A DNA stretch of 64,000 nucleotides from Armillaria gallica (taxonomy: Eukaryota; Basidiomycota; Agaricomycetes; Agaricales; Physalacriaceae): assembly GCA_037576215.1 (NCBI GenBank), contig JBANDB010000011.1, positions 2,976,001 through 3,040,000 on the forward strand, in the 5' to 3' direction. The position numbers and the translations under genes were made by a program. The notes beneath the pieces were generated by a model that had not been told where the DNA came from, did no database searches, and saw only the letters and a program-made list of their open reading frames with translations. This document shows positions 23,522 through 35,934 of this stretch, one piece after another (positions within the stretch are counted from its first letter, which is position 1; every line of letters starts with the position of its first letter).

Positions 23522-26184
23522 TTAACCTGCCATTTCGCTTCTTAACCTGCATCCCACTATCTGACCACTGGAAGTTCCTGATACAACCGATTCGTCGGCA
23601 CTTAAGCATCTTAGTACAGATGGCTTTGCCTTCTTGCCGTGTCTGACCAAAAGTAGTTCCTTTTCTGCATGTTTGCGTCTGGCTTGAAATATTTGTCTTG
23701 CTTTGGTACGCCTATCCTGAGCTTGTACATGGCGAAGATGGATGATTTTTGCATATTTGGATTGAAGGATGGGTGTACCCTTTTTGGTCATCTTGATGAA
23801 CCCCCGTTTGGTGGAATGTAAGGCATAGCCTATCGACATTTGGCTCAGGGCATCAACATAACATGATCTAAACCTTACCACGAGATCTCCAATAGCCGGG
23901 TTCCCATGTTCCACTTTTTCACGTGGCATTGACAGCATCGCAGGTACGACTCATCACGCGATATTTCATGTCTTGAATTAGTCGATAACTGATAGGAGCA
24001 GGATTCAGATCGTCATTGCCCAGGTATTTGACATAATGGATGTATCTGTGCATGCATGTTTTCTGGCACATCCATAATACTAGATATATCATTCACTCAC
24101 CATCCATTTCCCATCTTTTGCACCAATGAAATGCCACAGAAATCCAGAGGTCCCACTACCCACTCTGACTTGATGCATTTGATGACCTAAAAACATGGTA
24201 TGATGTTAAGCCTAAGTAGTGGCAACAAGCGCACCTCCAACAATTTGCACTCTTTTTCGAAATCGCAAGCCGCTACCCATCTCAGCTCGATTCCCATGTT
24301 AGAAGGGATACGGTACAGTGTCCATATCCCAGAGGAATCCGCACTATTATAAAGATTCGTTGTTCGCTGCTTCTTTCGAGGGTGAGAATCTGATATGGTA
24401 TCGGGTAACAGATGGCAGCTTCCATCTGCGAGGTGTTAAAGTGTAGCGGTGTCAAAGTGGTATCCTCTTACCGCAATCAAACGACTCTCCTCCTTTCACG
24501 TATCTAAAGCGTGGTCTGAATGCTGAACTAACAGGATCTTGGTACTTTTCGTCGATGGTCACAATGTCCTGCACTATCAAGTGCCACAGGTGGCCCGGAA
24601 GTCTTGCAAAGGGGAGTAATCATGGATGAAACATGTCAAACTTAGGTACCATTCCCTTGATAATAATAATAAAAAAGTGTCAGAGGTACGCATCTGGACC
24701 GCTCCTTGGAAAATATAAACCTGCGATTGTTCGATGTCCCATACATCGAAAGCTCTGTCTGCAATGACACTGATGGAACATTTCTCATTGCGATAGACAT
24801 ACAGGTCTTCCTTATAGCTGATTTGATCTTCCAGGGTAGCACAGAGACCGATATGATCATAAGACAATGCTCTTTTCAGTCTGTATCTGCATAAAACATG
24901 TCATCAGCTTTAGGTGCCCCTTTGAATGCAGCTGACTGAACTTGTTCTTCAGGTGTGAGTCGAGAAGGAACTGGTAAGCAGCCTCGCAAAGGCACGCCAT
25001 TCTCGAAGGGCATCGAACAACTTCCCGAATCGGCATCCATGGAGGGAAGCCTAATGGTAGGAAACGCTCAGCATAAATCAAAGCGTCCTTATATACTCGC
25101 TTACCCACAAGAAAACAAAGGACGCTGGTGGCATACATGCCGAAGGCGTCAAATGCAGAGTGGTCATTTTTGATAGCCACCCACACCGGTTCCATTGAAA
25201 GCCAATGTTTTCCGCTGAACCTGACAGCAGAACTAAGCCAGAGATGATATGCTTGTAACAAAGTCTCGTTGTCAGAGGGGTGGTCCAAGATGGTGCCAGT
25301 GGTGCTATAAGGCAAAGACAGAGGAGAAGGAAATGGGTTCTTCTTGCATTTGCACCATGAGATCTAATAAACAAGACGCAAAAAAAAGAATGCAATGAAA
25401 AAGCAGACTTCTTCTCAGCGGCTGCACACTTACTTCAAAAAGGCAATCCCTACTGTTGAACGAAAGAATGTAGTCTCCAAAATCAAACGCTATTCCTATA
25501 CAGAATCCTCTGCCCGCTGCCGGAAGGGGAACAATTTGCTGATCCCAAACCTTTCTCGTGTACAAATTGATAGACATGTGGAGATTAGGTCGAAGCTGAA
25601 GGCATCAAACTAAGCACCACTGTAGACTAAGGGCTAAGGCACTTACGGAAAAGTACCGATGGTTGGGGAACTCAAGAATATACCATCTCTGGTGGTATAG
25701 CGCTCTTATTAACTTCAAGTCAGCTTTCAAAAAAGCATCGTAGCTATCGTCATTCGCTAGTTCAGGTATCACCTTGGGATCCAGCCATATATTCTTGTGC
25801 ATGCTAGTGGCAGAAGTGCCCCTGAGAATAGGGGTGTTATGGTGTAGTTTTACTACCTATGACGCAAAGCTTCATTGGAAAGCACAACGGAACAGCAAAT
25901 GCAATGCTTACAGTGGCTGTTTTGAGAAAGTATTCTAAAGAGCTCGAGCCTTGATCGTCTACTCCTTTATCATTGGACTTCAAAATGTAAGAGTCCAAGG
26001 AGGTCTGTTTCAAAGATCGCTGATCTGGATCCTGTGTCACATGCGAACATTTTTTGTTTTTCTTGGGCAAAACGGGTTTCTTGATGTCACCGTATATGCC
26101 AAGCATTGCCCTGTTTTTCAGAGTAGTTTGAGAGCAGTGGTTCAGGAACACAGCAGCAAAATCAGTTTCAGGTCCCTCAGGCAT
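23522..26184 (-). CDS. Unrecognised multi-exon protein
   Basis: Four 5' exons join in phase 0: A 26184-25912 (ATG, MPEGPETDFAAVFLN), B 25856-25647, C 25595-25434 and D from 25363. They are separated by GT..AG introns of 55, 51 and 70 nt. Notable stretches are an SLKQTSLDSYILK motif in A, LDPKVIPELANDDSYDAFLK in B, LYTRKVWDQQIVPLP in C, and PYSTTGTILDHPSDNETLLQ in D. D continues to about 24946. A further exon reads RALSYDHIGLCATLEDQISY, and another block near 24560-24470 reads VQDIVTIDEKYQDPVSSAFR. The last ORF (23938-23522) is basic, with RRTKARQIFQARRKHAEK, and may be the terminal exon or a separate gene. All assembled exons are stop-free, so this gene looks intact, but no known domain is visible. 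Exon junctions below 24950 are uncertain. Confidence 0.6.
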
Positions 26185-26590
26185 GGTGGAAAGGAAGTGT
26201 CAGCCAACATTGCTGAAACTACCAGTAAAAGACATGTAGATGGATTATGTAACACTAGAAAAGGATGGAAGCTAATCGAAATTTTGGTTAGCACAGCAAA
26301 ATAGTGTATTAATATCAAAAAATATTAATATCAAAAATGCAGCTTTGGCACATCCAGCTTCAAATGGTGGGTGGACGATGTGTTTAAAACTCGGAAGCAC
26401 CTCAGGAGAAGTCAGCCAGCTGGAAACCTCACTTGTTTATAACCCCCTGAATTGTTGTAAGATTTACAACTGATGAATTGAAGCAATCCATATCTGTCAT
26501 TATGTCACCTCTGCGTACCTCTTCCCAAAACCCTGTAGAAGGTGAACGTGCTGGAAAGTAAACAATTGATGAAGAAGCGTACTTTTAGTG

Positions 26591-27450
26591 CTAGGTGTCG
26601 GGTGGTGGCCCATCCACGCCCCTTTCCATATACCAGTTCTTGAGCCAGACCTCAGCAACTTCATGGTCGAACTTGACTTGCGCCAGAAGGGCCGTGATTC
26701 TGTCAAGTGCTTGTGTATTGAAAACATCGCCGTCATCGTGCTCATCACGAAGCTCGCCGCAACACTGAATCTTCTGGCATGAGACCTTGACGCGGGATAC
26801 ACCGATTTGACCAGATGAGCCTTTAAGGAAGTGGCCAAGAGACGACAGCTCTTGCAGGTGTTTTGCTTGTCTGATAATGAATCAGTCAACACATATTATC
26901 AATGAGAAAGGACATACAGTGCACTATCCATCTTCTTGAATGTGCTTCGTGCTTGGGTAAAGTAAGCCCAGATCATGGAGGAGGAAAAACTGTATGTTTC
27001 ATCCTCATCAAGATCAAGAATCTGGCAGAAAGTATCCATGTTGATAGCTGCAGGAGATGTTGGGGCCTAACAGATACAAACAATAAGAAGCAGATAAAAG
27101 GGTAAATTCAAGAGGATATAGGGCACCTCTATGGCTGGGGTTTCAGTGGAATCGTCGGATTCTGCTGAGGTGTCAAGCGACGAAGTCCTAGTGGTAGACT
27201 CGTCTGTCGTGCTATGGTCTTCATTGGAAGGCGGTTGTTGGTGCTTCAGCTTTAGTGACGGTGGATATTTGGAATCCCTAATAACGGGTGAGACAGGAGA
27301 CATTAGGTGTGACTTGGTGGTTGAGGTCATTGCGGTGTGGGTCATTGGTGGAAGCGGTGAACAAATCGTTGGACGAGTGTTCAGTACGTCCATGAGGGAC
27401 AACATTGGTGACAAAGAAGAACAATGAGTGTCCATGTACTGTGGTGTCAT
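26591..27450 (-). CDS. ypd1: Histidine phosphotransfer (Hpt) protein, YPD1-like
   Basis: YPD1 carries phosphate from the receiver of a sensor histidine kinase to the response regulators SSK1 and SKN7 in the fungal osmotic/oxidative stress relay. Three exons join in phase: 27450-27127, 27066-26918 and 26870-26591. Introns are 60 nt (27067-27126, donor GTGCCC, weak) and 47 nt (26871-26917, GTATGT..TCAG). The predicted length is 250 residues. The first ~115 are Ser/Thr/Pro-rich linker, as in other basidiomycete orthologues. The Hpt domain starts with INMDTFCQILDLDEDETYSF and MIWAYFTQARSTFKKMD. It then shows the phospho-acceptor helix LSSLGHFLKGSSGQIGVSRV, with active His at about residue 171 and the H-x-x-K-G-S-S motif intact. 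QKIQCCGE and a C-terminal helix ending in AEVWLKNWYMERG follow, then TAG. No damage is seen. It is the only clear core-signalling gene in the window. Confidence 0.93.
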
Positions 27451-27945
27451 CGTAGAGGTGTGCCTTCACTGATGGCATGATGACATCCACTCTATCATGC
27501 ATCACCTGTCGAATGCTTCCGTTAAAAACCCCCGTAAAGGGCACCTCTGGTGGGAGTTCATCACATGTTCAGTCATAGGATGACATGCGTCTCAGCATTC
27601 GGCCAAAGCCTCATATCTGTCGATGGACAATATAATGAGCGGCTTCCAAAAGAATGCAGCATGTTTTTCAATACTTGTGGAAGGTGAAATGAAATTGTTG
27701 AGATGTATCGGGAGTGAAGGATGCAAGGGCCCAATGCACTACGGTTTCAGAAAGAGCAGGCATTAACAATATATAATATAACAAATGCTAATATACATCC
27801 AAAGAGACAATCATCTAGTCATTTGTGAAAAGCAATACGTCCTCTTCACTTCTTCTATTGAATATTTTTCCAGTGCAGCACCAATCAGTTCCTCTTCAGA
27901 TTCCTTACTCCTGCAAGCACGACTGTTAATATCACAGATGTATCA

Positions 27946-29392
27946 TCAAAGAAACTCATACAATGCGACCACTGGAAGCACATGTCCATCATACAAATTG
28001 CAAACCCGATCCACGACTGTCGGTGTTTTCTTTAGCAAGCGGGAGAATGGCTCAGACAGATCCTTTAAGGCTATGTGCAAGGCTTTTCCACCATGGTGGT
28101 CTTCTTGTCGCAATTGGAAGTCAACTACGGCGTGGCAGAAGACATTGTGGAAAACAGACATCAATATCCAGGCCAACCTGGCAAATTCTGTCTCATTGAT
28201 GATTGACCAAGTGGTCTCATAGACAACGGTGAAGGATCGCATCCAATTGCACCTTGACTTAAGGGCATCAGGCAGCAACCAGATTGTGGTCGGGATCTTG
28301 GGTATGAAGTAGGGTCCTCTGATAACGATCGTGAGGTTGTCGAGATTGGAGTGCTTTGGCAGTGAGAGAAGGGAGACATGAATCTGCCCCATGTTGATCA
28401 TGTCGATGTCCAGTGTAAGAGTGAGCAGTTCAGGAGTGTAAGACAGGTCAAAGGGCCTAGCGTCACCTGCATAGGAATATTAGATCGTTTGCTCCACAAA
28501 GTCAGTTGCTTGGTTACTGACCCATACTAATGGACGAGATATCTCGAACCGAAGGACCCACTTTCTTCAAGAAAGCAGACACATTTGTATGATCTGTGTC
28601 GCCGACGATGTGGAACGATGTAAGGCCACTGGGGTCATACCACGTGGTTGGATCGCTGAACCATTCAAGTGCGTTCACCCCTGGAGCAGGTAGCACTATG
28701 AGCTTGTTGATGACAAGATGAGACTGCTGATCAGATCGACACATGTAGTCAGTGAATCCCTGGCAGGGTTCACGCAGGAACTGGGTGTTGTAAAAGTAAA
28801 GGGGGGACAGGGTAGGTTCTGGCAAGTATAACTGCATGACGTCCAGGTGGCCAAAATGGTTCATGAACGTGTTCATACCTTTTATGGAGGCCCTGCAGAA
28901 GATGAGTTTCAGGTATTTGATGTGGTCACAGTTGCCGAAGTAAATTGGCAGTTCGTCCAAGACAACGTTGAAGAACGCCGCAGTACAAACATTGGGAAGT
29001 AGCATGATCAAATCCGTGACAGCGTCTCTGATAGAGTAAGAACGGCTGGTCGCAGTGGACATGCTGGAAGAGAAGGGGGCAATAACATGGATCTGTTGGA
29101 TGAACGAAGTGAGGTGCTTTTCCGTAGAAAAGAAATCTATAACCGACTGAGCGTTGTAGAGAATAGACAAGTATGACAGTACCGCGAGGTTGGTACTGCA
29201 TCGTATGGAGACATGCCTCCAAATGTATGGATGCAGAATGGATAGAAAGCCCCGACATGTCAGCGACATTCTCCTAGCACATACAGTGCAAAACATGTCA
29301 TCGATACTGTCGCAAGCGTTGTGGGAGACACCGACGATGCTCCAGACGATCAATTTTTCGGCTATATCGAGAGGGGTGGTGAAGAAGGACAT
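27946..29392 (-). CDS. F-box/LRR-type protein
   Basis: ATG 29392 begins MSFFTTPLDIAEKLIVWSIV, an F-box-like N-terminus, followed by MSLTCRGFLSILHPYIWRHV (the L..C..F..L..P..WR pattern of F-box helices 2-3). An intron at about 28471-28523 (GTCAGT..TGCAG) joins DISSISMG to DARPFDLSYTPELLTLTLDI in exon 2, which runs to TGA at 27946. Repeated short beta/Leu segments such as HIKYLKLIFCRASIKG and LDVMQLYLPEPTLSPLYF resemble the leucine-rich-type tails of this class. No internal stop is seen. It is one of the intact members of the F-box cluster. Substrate unknown. Confidence 0.65.
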
Positions 29393-29479
29393 GGTATGAT
29401 GCAATGCGATGAAAATGTGGCATAGTTGCAGAAGCTTTAGTACTTCAGATGTTACAGCGTCGGTTTGCTCGAGGGACAA

Positions 29480-30103
29480 AGGCAGCGGGCAAGACTTGGA
29501 ACTTGCTATGTACTAGTGCCTATTTTGGAAATACTGTACAGTTTGGAAGGGAAGGATTAGGAGTAAACACATTACTGCGAAATCTAAATCTAGTTCCAGG
29601 GACTTGCCGTCTGGAAGTTTCTGCTGAAAATCTAGTAACAGGATCTGTCCACACAGGTCTGGAAAGTTCTGGCATACCGTGGAAAGATCTGGGACATGCG
29701 CACATGGGTACACTGCTATCGTAACAGAACACTTAAAAAAATTAAGACTTGATAGACTTTAGAGCAAGCTTAAAGTGCTGGAACACAGCATAGAATAAAA
29801 TATATTCGCCATATGATAGTAATAGACGATAGTGGTCATTGTACTACTAAGTAGTGTGCCTGAGAGTAATAGATAACAGCCGAGTGTACCAAGGTCCGGT
29901 CACTTTGATATCTGTATAGATCTAATCAGAGTCGTATAAGTGTAAGAAAAGAGCAAAATCACCACACACTAGAACGGACAGAGTATTTGATTTCTGAATA
30001 GAGTTCGCATACCCGAAAACCCTACTGCAACGGTTCTATCAGCTGCCTTTCTTGAGTACCATGAATCAGGGTAAAGCTGGCAGTGGATGGTCATCCGAAT
30101 AAA
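29480..30103. other. Intergenic, nothing recognised
   Basis: The overlapping ORFs at 29449-29732 on both strands lack motifs. The remainder is AT-moderate DNA between two minus-strand F-box genes, with no repeat or RNA gene seen. Confidence 0.4.
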
Positions 30104-31257
30104 TCAGTCTCTGTCTACCACTTCTAGAAGCGCCTTGTCTACTTCATTGAGGTCAGCTAGGGAATGCGGGGACCAGCGACATGGGAACTGGACGATGTTG
30201 AGGTCTATGTTACAAACGGAAGGGCTTGGAATGCTATGCAAGGACTGCGACAACATTTTAAGACCATTGTTTCCAGCGACAATGGACAGAGTCTGTAGCC
30301 CAGAAAGGTTCGTTAGCGATATCATGCAGCGTTTGTGTCGACAAGGTGATTTGAGGCAGTCATAGGCTGAGGTATGCATATGCATTTAGTGAGTTATCAA
30401 GAAGCGCAGTATAGCATGAAATACGCACGAAAAACATCAAGGATGAGATGGTCCACGTCGCCCCTGAGGCTGTTCATAAGAAAGTTGGCCCTTTCACACC
30501 ACCATTCACAATAGGAATGGATACAGAGTTTACGCATTGCAGGAAAATGTACTGAGTGCAGCCACTCGTAGTTCTCTTCTACAGATCCATCTTCGACTTC
30601 GGGCATAGAAAGATCAAGTGACCTCAGATGGTTAAATACTTCATGAACCTCCGGAGATATATTGTTCCCTGCGACATCCACTATAGTTGAAGGAGTTACT
30701 GTCATCTCAATTAAGGAAGGGAACACTGTTGGTACGGACACAGTAAGCAAGCGTTATCAAATAGACTGCTAGATAAACATACAAGGAATGAGAGTATTGA
30801 GATCGTCAACAAACACGACACCTCAACTGAATGTCAATGACTCAATCGTCCTGAATGAGTCTGACAATTGTGACAACAACCCACTGACACCACCAAAGCC
30901 CTCCAGAACGAAGGACTTTGCAAGAGGTAGCTGAATGAACAGCTCCTTTAGTCCTGCAGCATCCTCTCTCTTAATCGTCCCTCCGCAAAACCGAACCTTC
31001 CTAACATAGTGACGAATGTCTGGGTAATAGCGTTGAAGGTTTATCGCAGCTTCTCTTGCAGTCCAGTTTGCGGTGTCTAAGATCCAGAGATAGCCGGTAG
31101 GACATGGGACAGTCTTGTTGACAGTGAGAGTATGAAATTGTATGCGGCGGCATTCAGAGAGAAAACATGGGTGGACGAGAGAACAGTTGGCCAAATCTCA
31201 CTTCGATGTCAGAAACGAAACAATCTGGTCGATAGTTTCTTGGGAAACTTTGTCCAT
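30104..31257 (-). pseudogene. F-box/LRR-type protein, in-frame TGA inside the F-box
   Basis: ATG 31257 opens MDKVSQETIDQIVSFLTSK, then TGA at 31198-31200, then in the same frame DLANCSLVHPCFLSECRRIQ. This is a textbook short F-box (xPQExxDxIxxxL..DLxxCSLVxxxF) cut by one nonsense codon. The leucine-rich-type tail follows in further exons. One begins after a GTGTCGTG..CAACAG intron (~30735-30822) with LIEMTVTPSTIVDVAGN. Another begins after an intron ending TACCTCAG near 30371 with AYDCLKSPCRHKRCM, and runs to TGA at 30104. All other exons are open. A CGA (Arg) in place of the TGA would restore a normal F-box. Confidence 0.7.
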
Positions 31258-31465
31258 GGCTATGGTCCGCACTTAGAGAAGATAACGAGTCGAAAGAATC
31301 GTGATGGGTTTAAATAGGGAATGAAAGCAGTGGCGGTTGAATGTTGGTGGCGTGGCTGTGACATCTCAAAAACTGATGTAAAAGTAGCAGGAGACATGTG
31401 GAAAGTGTTCATAAAAATAATGATTTTTTGGTAACCACTGCGAACAAAACACAGGAACCTCTACA

Positions 31466-32880
31466 CTATACCAGGCCTGTTTGCGACATGCAAAGCTTTC
31501 TGCCAACCATATTTGCGAATTCTATCAATCTCTGCCTTATCCAAAGGGCCAAGCGCTTTTCATCTTTTTTGCTCATGCCTCCACGTGTGCCACTGACAAT
31601 CATACCTTGAAAATATTGAGGATGGACAATATGACATAGGGTCCAATCTAGCGCAACAATGCAATTGGGAGGACAGGGAGACTTTCCAGCAGACCATGAC
31701 CTAGGCATATTTAAAACACACAATCGAATGAACTCTAGCGAAGGCAGTGGCAACGTCCCTAGCAAACATTGCAAGAGACATATAGCATGCTCTCCTTGAA
31801 CCGTGATGTCAATGTCTTTCAAATGTATAAGGCGTTTTAGACACAGGCAACTGTGGCTGGAGGAATACTTCAGAGAATGATATGCTGTATGCAGAGATTC
31901 AGCGGTACTCAAAGCGACAAGAGGGGGAAAGGACACTTATGCCAGATCTGCAAGTCCAAGCGAGTGACAATCAGCATGCCGTCCAACAGCATATTCGCCA
32001 CGTCAACATCAGCTTCATGGTGAAGGTGAAGACCTAAGTTCTGGAGGAAAGCGAATGTATACCTGCCAATCCAACCATACAATAATAAATCGCCTTCCCA
32101 CCCTACAGAGTGATATCCTACATGTAGCTGGTGCACCTGACCTAGAGCGAGACGCGTATCCAATGTCATCTCGTCCATAGTGACATTGTAGTCATTAGTG
32201 CAACCAAAATTCCATGTGGTCAATTGTGGTGATGCTAAGAGAAAGGAGTTGAATACTATATCCGGTACATTGTGAATTTTCTTCACACCTTCTACTATCG
32301 TGTTTAGCGTCTGAGTGGAAATAGAGCAGCCTTTGAATGTCAAAGTTGACAGTATCTTCATAGAGGATAAGAGCAACTGGAGGGAGCTTTTGAAAAAGCC
32401 AAGGTCCGTATCCACAAACACCAACTCTGTCACAGATGGTGCCCCTTCCATTAGCTGGACAAAAGCAAGTATGTTTGCCCTCTTCAGATACTCGGCGAAG
32501 GAGATGATCCTTCGAATGTGTTTGCCTACTCGTGGGAAGTCATAACGTATTGCACGGCTGATAGCCACCACTGTACCCAAGCACTGGTGGTCGTATCCTT
32601 GGATGTCAGCCGCGCAGAACAGCGGAGTGAAGGAAGACCCTGCGGAAAGATGGACGGTGGCATAACAAACGCGTCAACATGCATTGGCAAATGAACGGTC
32701 CACCATGGATAAAGTCGACAAGTCCGGCTTCGTATAGATATATGAGGTAATGTGTTCTTTTGTCTCTTGGGCAAGCTTCTGCATTGCACTGATGTGCATG
32801 ATAGACATACGAGACTGCATATATAAATCTATACATCGGATATACCCGTATCTGTCGGAGCATATTCGGTCAGTAACCAA
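31466..32880 (-). pseudogene. F-box/LRR-type protein, in-frame TGA after the F-box
   Basis: The start is one of several clustered ATGs (32880 to ~32779). The F-box reads AMQKLAQETKEHITSYIYTK then PDLSTLSMVDRSFANAC, followed by TGA at 32674-32676 and, in the same frame, RVCYATVHLSAGSSFTPLF. The frame stays open to near 31909 with leucine-rich segments (LMEGAPSVTELVFVDTDLGF). The C-terminal ORF (to TAG at 31466, KRLIHLKDIDITVQGEHAIC) is in another frame, so an intron or frameshift lies near 31910-31940. It is closely related to the divergent neighbour at 32971, with only ~100-150 bp of shared promoter between them. Confidence 0.65.
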
Positions 32881-32970
32881 CAGGAACGGTTGCTATTAGT
32901 ACGGACCTCGATCCTTGATGAAAGACATCCCTGTTACCCATACACGATACACTGACATCAAACGACGAAC

Positions 32971-34026
32971 ATGAATATCGCTGGAAGAAATATCCCACAA
33001 GAACTGGTGGATTGTTTTGTCAGCGACGCCTGTCATGATGACCTTTCCACCAGTCTTCACTGCGCGCTCGTCTGCAGAGGGTTTTGCCTCCCTGCACAAA
33101 GAATAATACTGCAGGAGGTATTTGTAGATGTGCATCCTTCACAGTGCGTAATGCCTTCACGGGGTCTACGAGTATGGCATCATGCTGTCTCTGCAATCAG
33201 TTTTTTCTCCAGGCAAACTCAACATCACTTACGGGATATACCTCAAAAGCTAACTATTCGTTCAAATGAAGAGGAGGACCCCAACTTTGTCACAAAAATA
33301 CAGGAAGTGTTGAGCCTGTTGTCGAAAGTCCACACGGTCAGATTCCGATATAGCCACATCACCGCTCTCACACCATCCACTGGACTGTTTAGTTCGGAGG
33401 TTCACTCCCTTTATTGCCATGACTGCTTCATGACGCCGAAAACCATGCTTGGCTTGCTCCATGCATTCCCGTACACCAGGAAACTAGCACTGGTCGGCAG
33501 CTACATGGACGTGAACGGGGGTGGGGACGTGTTCCATGTAAATAAATCAGGAGAGAATGTGGATTATGCAATCAGTACTTCGGAGGCCCACGAGACGGTG
33601 CGACAGTTCAAGGTATTGGTGTTGCACTTATATGCGTTGCCTGATGAGGATGTAGTTGCGCTAAGTCGGTGGCTGTCGAGAGCATCTGAGCTAGAGGGGC
33701 TATATGTGAAGGTTACAAATGACACAGATATTTTAGCAGTGCAGAAGCTGGTCAGCAGCTGTACCAGCACGCTGAGGAAACTGAATGTTCACATATATGG
33801 TAAGCGAGCCTTCCATGTCAGATATAGGAATGAAACAAATGAATCTTTTGGGACAGAGGGCGGGATATGGATGGTCCCCATAGACCTGAAGGTGTGCCAA
33901 TGCTTGCAGAGCCTGAACATTTGCTGCACAGATTATTATGGGCATATGCTGGTTGATATCCTTGAAAGCATCGGACCTGTCACTGGGGCAGACCCTCTCC
34001 AAATATGGTTGTCCATCTATACATGA
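32971..34026 (+). CDS. F-box/LRR-type protein, single open exon
   Basis: This is an uninterrupted 351-codon ORF. The N-terminal F-box is MNIAGRNIPQELVDCFVSDA, then DDLSTSLHCALVCRGFCLPA, matching the PQEL..D..L..CALVCRxF consensus. Downstream are Leu/Ile-rich segments such as VLSLLSKVHTVRFRYSHITA, FPYTRKLALVGSYMDV and LEGLYVKV. It ends YT-TGA at 34024-34026; the same frame then stays open for 38 codons to TAG at 34146, with RMARCIAAVGMGNVTVKVS. Either TGA is the real end or the gene has lost a short tail. It probably acts as an SCF substrate adaptor. Confidence 0.7.
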   Translation: MNIAGRNIPQELVDCFVSDACHDDLSTSLHCALVCRGFCLPAQRIILQEVFVDVHPSQCVMPSRGLRVWHHAVSAISFFSRQTQHHLRDIPQKLTIRSNEEEDPNFVTKIQEVLSLLSKVHTVRFRYSHITALTPSTGLFSSEVHSLYCHDCFMTPKTMLGLLHAFPYTRKLALVGSYMDVNGGGDVFHVNKSGENVDYAISTSEAHETVRQFKVLVLHLYALPDEDVVALSRWLSRASELEGLYVKVTNDTDILAVQKLVSSCTSTLRKLNVHIYGKRAFHVRYRNETNESFGTEGGIWMVPIDLKVCQCLQSLNICCTDYYGHMLVDILESIGPVTGADPLQIWLSIYT

Positions 34027-34402
34027 ACATGGATCTACCTGAATCACCATGAGCATGCCATGAAAACGTACAGAAGGATGGCGAGGTGCATAGCAGCAGT
34101 GGGCATGGGCAACGTTACTGTCAAAGTGTCAGTAAATACACAATAGTGATATTGACTGGAGCAGAACCAGATTCAATGATGAAGCAGATTATAGCGACTG
34201 GATCAGGTTGAACTGTTTCAAAGCTGTGGTAGAGGCTATGGAGGAAAGATTTGTGCTGCAGTCCAACCGGCAGAACCAGCGTTGACGACCCGCTTCAATT
34301 ATATTTGTATTTTATTTATATATGAAATAAACATAAGATAAACAAAATAAGCTGCAGCTGCTGTCTTAGGTGGCTGAGGGTAGGACGATGGTGAAACGCT
34401 CC

Positions 34403-35934
34403 TCAATTGAAAGTATATATACTGTCTTTAAGGTACATTCTCCAGTCAGCAGCTACCCATAAGGGTCTGGCAGCCCTTTCCCATATACCAGATTCGCATA
34501 TGTTCCAAAATAATGTCAACCGTCCAACATCATTCCAGGTTCCCAAACACGTATTCAAGTACTCCGCAACGTCATCAAAAAGTACAGGTGAACCATGTAT
34601 GCAAGTAATCCCACCAAACCGAATATACACTTTCAACGAGAAAGCAACTACCGATGCAAGAGCGTCGACAGTCTGGAGTGACACGTGGAAATCAGAACAG
34701 AAAAAGTCAGTCCTCCAATGTACAAATATGATGCTAACATCAACATTTTCCCCATGACAGGGAAGGTCCTCAAGGATGGCTGAGGCATATAAAAGCTGCC
34801 TCGCTCTGACACATAAACGAAGCTCTTGTAAATGCTTAAGTGTTTGAACTTTTAGCACACCTACAAATAGGTAAAACAGGGGAAAATGCAAGATGGCGAG
34901 AGTGTACTCACACATTGTCAGTGCAGTCAAATCTAAATAAAGGACCTGTACTGCTGGTAATGCCGCAATGGCCTCAAAAATAGAGTAGGCATCTGCAGGT
35001 CGCACGGCAAGGTCAAGACAGTGGACACGGGAGAAATCAAAAAAGTTCGCTCCTGACATGCCTGCACAAAGTAATCTGGCCATGTCAGGAACATGATACA
35101 GATGGACATCCACAGGGCATACAGTATTGGGTTCCATAGTGTACAGATTGATGTCGATGTCCTATGGTGCGTGAGATGAGAAGCCATCATTTTATGTCGA
35201 TAAGTAGGGAGAACATATGGAAAAGACATAAATGGGTCCTGAAAGCTCGATGGTATCCACATCAAACAACCCATAAGCCGACAACCCGGTGAAAAGAGGA
35301 TAGAGTTGGCAAAGCTCCCGATGGATGCTGGTGGTGTCTTGTAAAAAGTCCAAGTCCTTGCACCAGCGTATATCTGGGAGGTTACAGCAGGACAACAGAT
35401 CGACGAGAAACAATGAGAAGGAGTTGGTAATGCAGCCTTCGAATACCACTGTTTTTAAGTTAATCAAGAGGTGGAAGAACGCGTTCGCTTCCTGTCTGCA
35501 GGGGGGGGATGTAGTGACATCGATTATTAATCTGCGGATATGAACCAGCCAATTTGAATGTCGTTTCACAGTGAAGCCGTCTGCAAAGGTCGTGAACAGA
35601 TATTGGGCTACTAGGAATTTCTGATCGGCTAGACGGTTGAATTTGAGTTCACAGAGGCGAGCTGGTTGAGCCCAATCAAACCACTTTTTGCAGACTAGCA
35701 TACATGGATATGGGATCCGGCACTCTTTCGGTCCGATGAAGAATTGACCAGTAGATGCAGGATGTACCCTGTCATGGTCTATTGAGGAGAGAAGAACAAT
35801 TGTTTGCATGAGGAAGTCATTCCCCATGAGCTCTGAGAAGATGTTAGCAGCGACAAATTTTAAATAGTCCAGAATACAGACAACAGAAAGTCATACTTAC
35901 TATCAACAGCAGCAGACTGAGAACGGCGGTACAT
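34403..35934 (-). CDS. F-box-like/LRR-type protein
   Basis: A short first exon, 35934-35901 (MYRRSQSAAVD), joins in phase through a 68-nt intron (35833-35900, GTAAGT..TCTCAG) to exon 2 (from 35832: KLMGNDFLMQTIVLL). The F-box-like part continues with CRIPYPCMLVCKKWFDWAQP and LRR-type segments (FLLINLKTVVFEG-like). A second intron or a shift lies between about 35195 and 35140, where an acceptor CACCATAG is visible. The last exon (VHLYHVPDMARLLCAGM through FWNICESGIWERAARPLWVA) ends at TGA 34403. No internal nonsense was seen in the assembled parts. Confidence 0.55.
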
